Shown in pieces: positions 32,160 to 33,382 of a stretch of 33,382 nt of DNA. The position numbers and the translations under genes were made by a program. The notes below the pieces were generated by a model, which worked only from the letters and a program-made list of their open reading frames with translations, had not been told where the DNA came from and made no database searches. This DNA is from Chitinophagales bacterium (GTDB lineage: Bacteria; Bacteroidota; Bacteroidia; Chitinophagales; JABDMM01), in assembly GCA_013001465.1 (NCBI GenBank), contig JABDMM010000032.1, forward strand, positions 1 to 33,382. The letters run 5' to 3'. Numbering within the stretch: position 1 is the stretch's first letter; each line of letters begins with the position of its first letter.

Positions 32160-32167
32160 TATATTTG
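32160..32167 (+). promoter_or_regulatory. Candidate -7 element just before cysS
   Basis: TATATTTG matches TAnnTTTG exactly and ends 7 bases before the cysS ATG. A TTG occurs only 8 bases upstream, too near for a normal -33 box. If used, it would give a leaderless or almost leaderless mRNA. Confidence 0.3.
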
Positions 32168-32174
32168 AGCTCTT

Positions 32175-33382
32175 ATGAGCGAGTTGAAGATATATAACAG
32201 TTTGAGTAGAGAGAAAGAGGTTTTCAAACCACTAAATCCTCCATTCGTTGGCTTGTATGTGTGTGGTCCTACAGTTTACTCTGAACCGCATTTAGGTAAC
32301 CTCAGGACATTTATGACTTTTGATATCGTATATAGATATCTGCTTCATCTGAATTACAAAGTGCGATATGTTCGGAATATTACTGATGTTGGACATATTA
32401 CCAATGAGTTTGATGAGAGTGAAGACAGAATTCAACAACAGGCTAGCAGAGAGCAGCTGGAACCAATGGAGATCGTCAATAAATATACCCGCTCATTTCA
32501 TAAACTTACTTCAACATTTAATCTTATAGATCCAGATATAGAACCAACCGCAACTGGCCATATTATCGAGCAAATTGATATGGTAAAACGGATTCTTAAG
32601 AACGGCCTGGCATATGAATCTGAAGGTTCTGTTTATTTTGATGTGCTCAAATACAATGAAAAAGAAAATTATGGCGAACTGTCCGGTCGAGTGTTAGATG
32701 ATCTCGTCGCAGGATACAGAGAACTGGACGGACAAAAAGATAAGAAGAATCCGGTCGACTTTGCTATTTGGAAAAAAGCTGCATCAAACCATGTTATGCA
32801 ATGGGACTCGCCATGGGGAATGGGATTTCCGGGATGGCACCTCGAATGTTCAGTGATGAGTACCAAATATCTCGGGAAAACATTTGATATTCACGGAGGC
32901 GGAATGGATCTTAAATTTCCGCATCATGAATGTGAGATAGCTCAATCGGTTGGAGCAGACGGTCAAAAACCTGTTAACTACTGGATGCACGGTAATATGC
33001 TAACGATCAACGGTCAAAAAATGAGCAAGTCGCTCAATAACTCAATATTACCGGATGAGTTGATCAGTGGAGAAAATGAACTTTTGGAAAAAGGTTTCCA
33101 CCCAATGGTCATTCGCTTTTTTATGATGCAAACCCATTATGCAAGCACGATCGATTTTAGCAATCAAGCATTGATAGCTGCAGAAAAAGGTTTCCAAAGA
33201 TTGATGAATGCTTTTAAGAATCTCCATAATCTGGAATATAAGAGCGGAAATGTAAACCCTGAAGCAGTAGAAGAAGTGAAGTCTAACCTGCAGAAAATGA
33301 GTGATCATATGAATGATGACTTCAACACAGCAGAAACAATAGCCAGGATCTTTGACCTCTCTAAAAAGATAAACTCATACTC
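32175..33382 (+). CDS. cysS: Cysteinyl-tRNA synthetase (partial, 3' end beyond window)
   Basis: The first 402 codons of a class I aminoacyl-tRNA synthetase, which charges tRNA(Cys) with cysteine in the cytoplasm. The reading frame is open to the window edge. The start is ATG 32175 ([17 protein letters not shown]). [14 protein letters not shown] contains the zinc ligand C30 and the HIGH-type motif HLGN (39-42). WHLECSVMS and [14 protein letters not shown] supply further zinc ligands. KMSKS is at residues 282-286. Its length suggests about 80-100 C-terminal residues (anticodon-binding region) are missing. It follows the EEP gene by 54 bp with no terminator seen. Confidence 0.97.
   Translation, partial: MSELKIYNSLSREKEVFKPLNPPFVGLYVCGPTVYSEPHLGNLRTFMTFDIVYRYLLHLNYKVRYVRNITDVGHITNEFDESEDRIQQQASREQLEPMEIVNKYTRSFHKLTSTFNLIDPDIEPTATGHIIEQIDMVKRILKNGLAYESEGSVYFDVLKYNEKENYGELSGRVLDDLVAGYRELDGQKDKKNPVDFAIWKKAASNHVMQWDSPWGMGFPGWHLECSVMSTKYLGKTFDIHGGGMDLKFPHHECEIAQSVGADGQKPVNYWMHGNMLTINGQKMSKSLNNSILPDELISGENELLEKGFHPMVIRFFMMQTHYASTIDFSNQALIAAEKGFQRLMNAFKNLHNLEYKSGNVNPEAVEEVKSNLQKMSDHMNDDFNTAETIARIFDLSKKINSY

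Overview
The window is a gene-dense, AT-rich stretch of a Bacteroidota chromosome, most likely Flavobacteriales-like. Three things point there: a secreted protein with a type IX secretion (T9SS) C-terminal sorting domain; BshA (bacillithiol synthesis), a split transketolase and a GH3/serine-hydrolase fusion next to bshA; and the run mutL - rhomboid - rhomboid - EEP protein, which I recall from Flavobacteriia. I see 31 genes, 30 complete and one (cysS) cut by the right edge. There are no RNA genes, insertion sequences, phage genes or CRISPR arrays. No gene-free stretch reaches 300 bases; the longest is 261 bp, at 27032-27292.

Left edge (1-1668): a secreted protein on the + strand with five exact 55-residue FG-GAP/VCBS-type repeats and a T9SS tail. 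A strong hairpin at 1634-1668 can terminate transcription from both directions.

Minus-strand block (16621 down to 1675): fifteen genes with no gap above 39 bp. In transcription order they are a flippase, dut, a sugar nucleotidyltransferase, a TPR protein, a DUF4292 lipoprotein, an EnvC-like protein, tatA, gatA, three tandem paralogous exported VWA proteins, the C-terminal half of a split transketolase, and an envelope-stress cassette (ECF sigma factor, membrane anti-sigma-like protein, Spy/CpxP-like protein). Many junctions overlap by ATGA or TTGA. Several genes (sigma factor, transketolase, gatA, flippase, probably envC-like) seem to start at TTG. The block mixes envelope and polysaccharide functions with housekeeping.

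Plus-strand group (16747-19954): a secreted MORN-repeat protein, rnhB with a perfect hairpin touching its start codon, and two diverged paralogous lipoproteins of unknown function. The second lipoprotein ends in the same CTAG palindrome as the convergent lpxD.

Central group (19951-27031): lpxD (-), gcvT and comB (+, coupled), then bshA and the large GH3/serine-hydrolase fusion (-, probably one operon, GH3 first).

Right group (27293-33382, +): a small membrane protein, mutL, two rhomboid proteases and a membrane-anchored EEP protein in one tightly packed operon, followed by cysS.

The best candidates for something undescribed are the triple VWA cassette and the lipoprotein pair. MutL here has a degraded endonuclease motif, and the EnvC-like protein has lost its zinc ligands. 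All family assignments come from reading the sequence and from memory; no database search was run.
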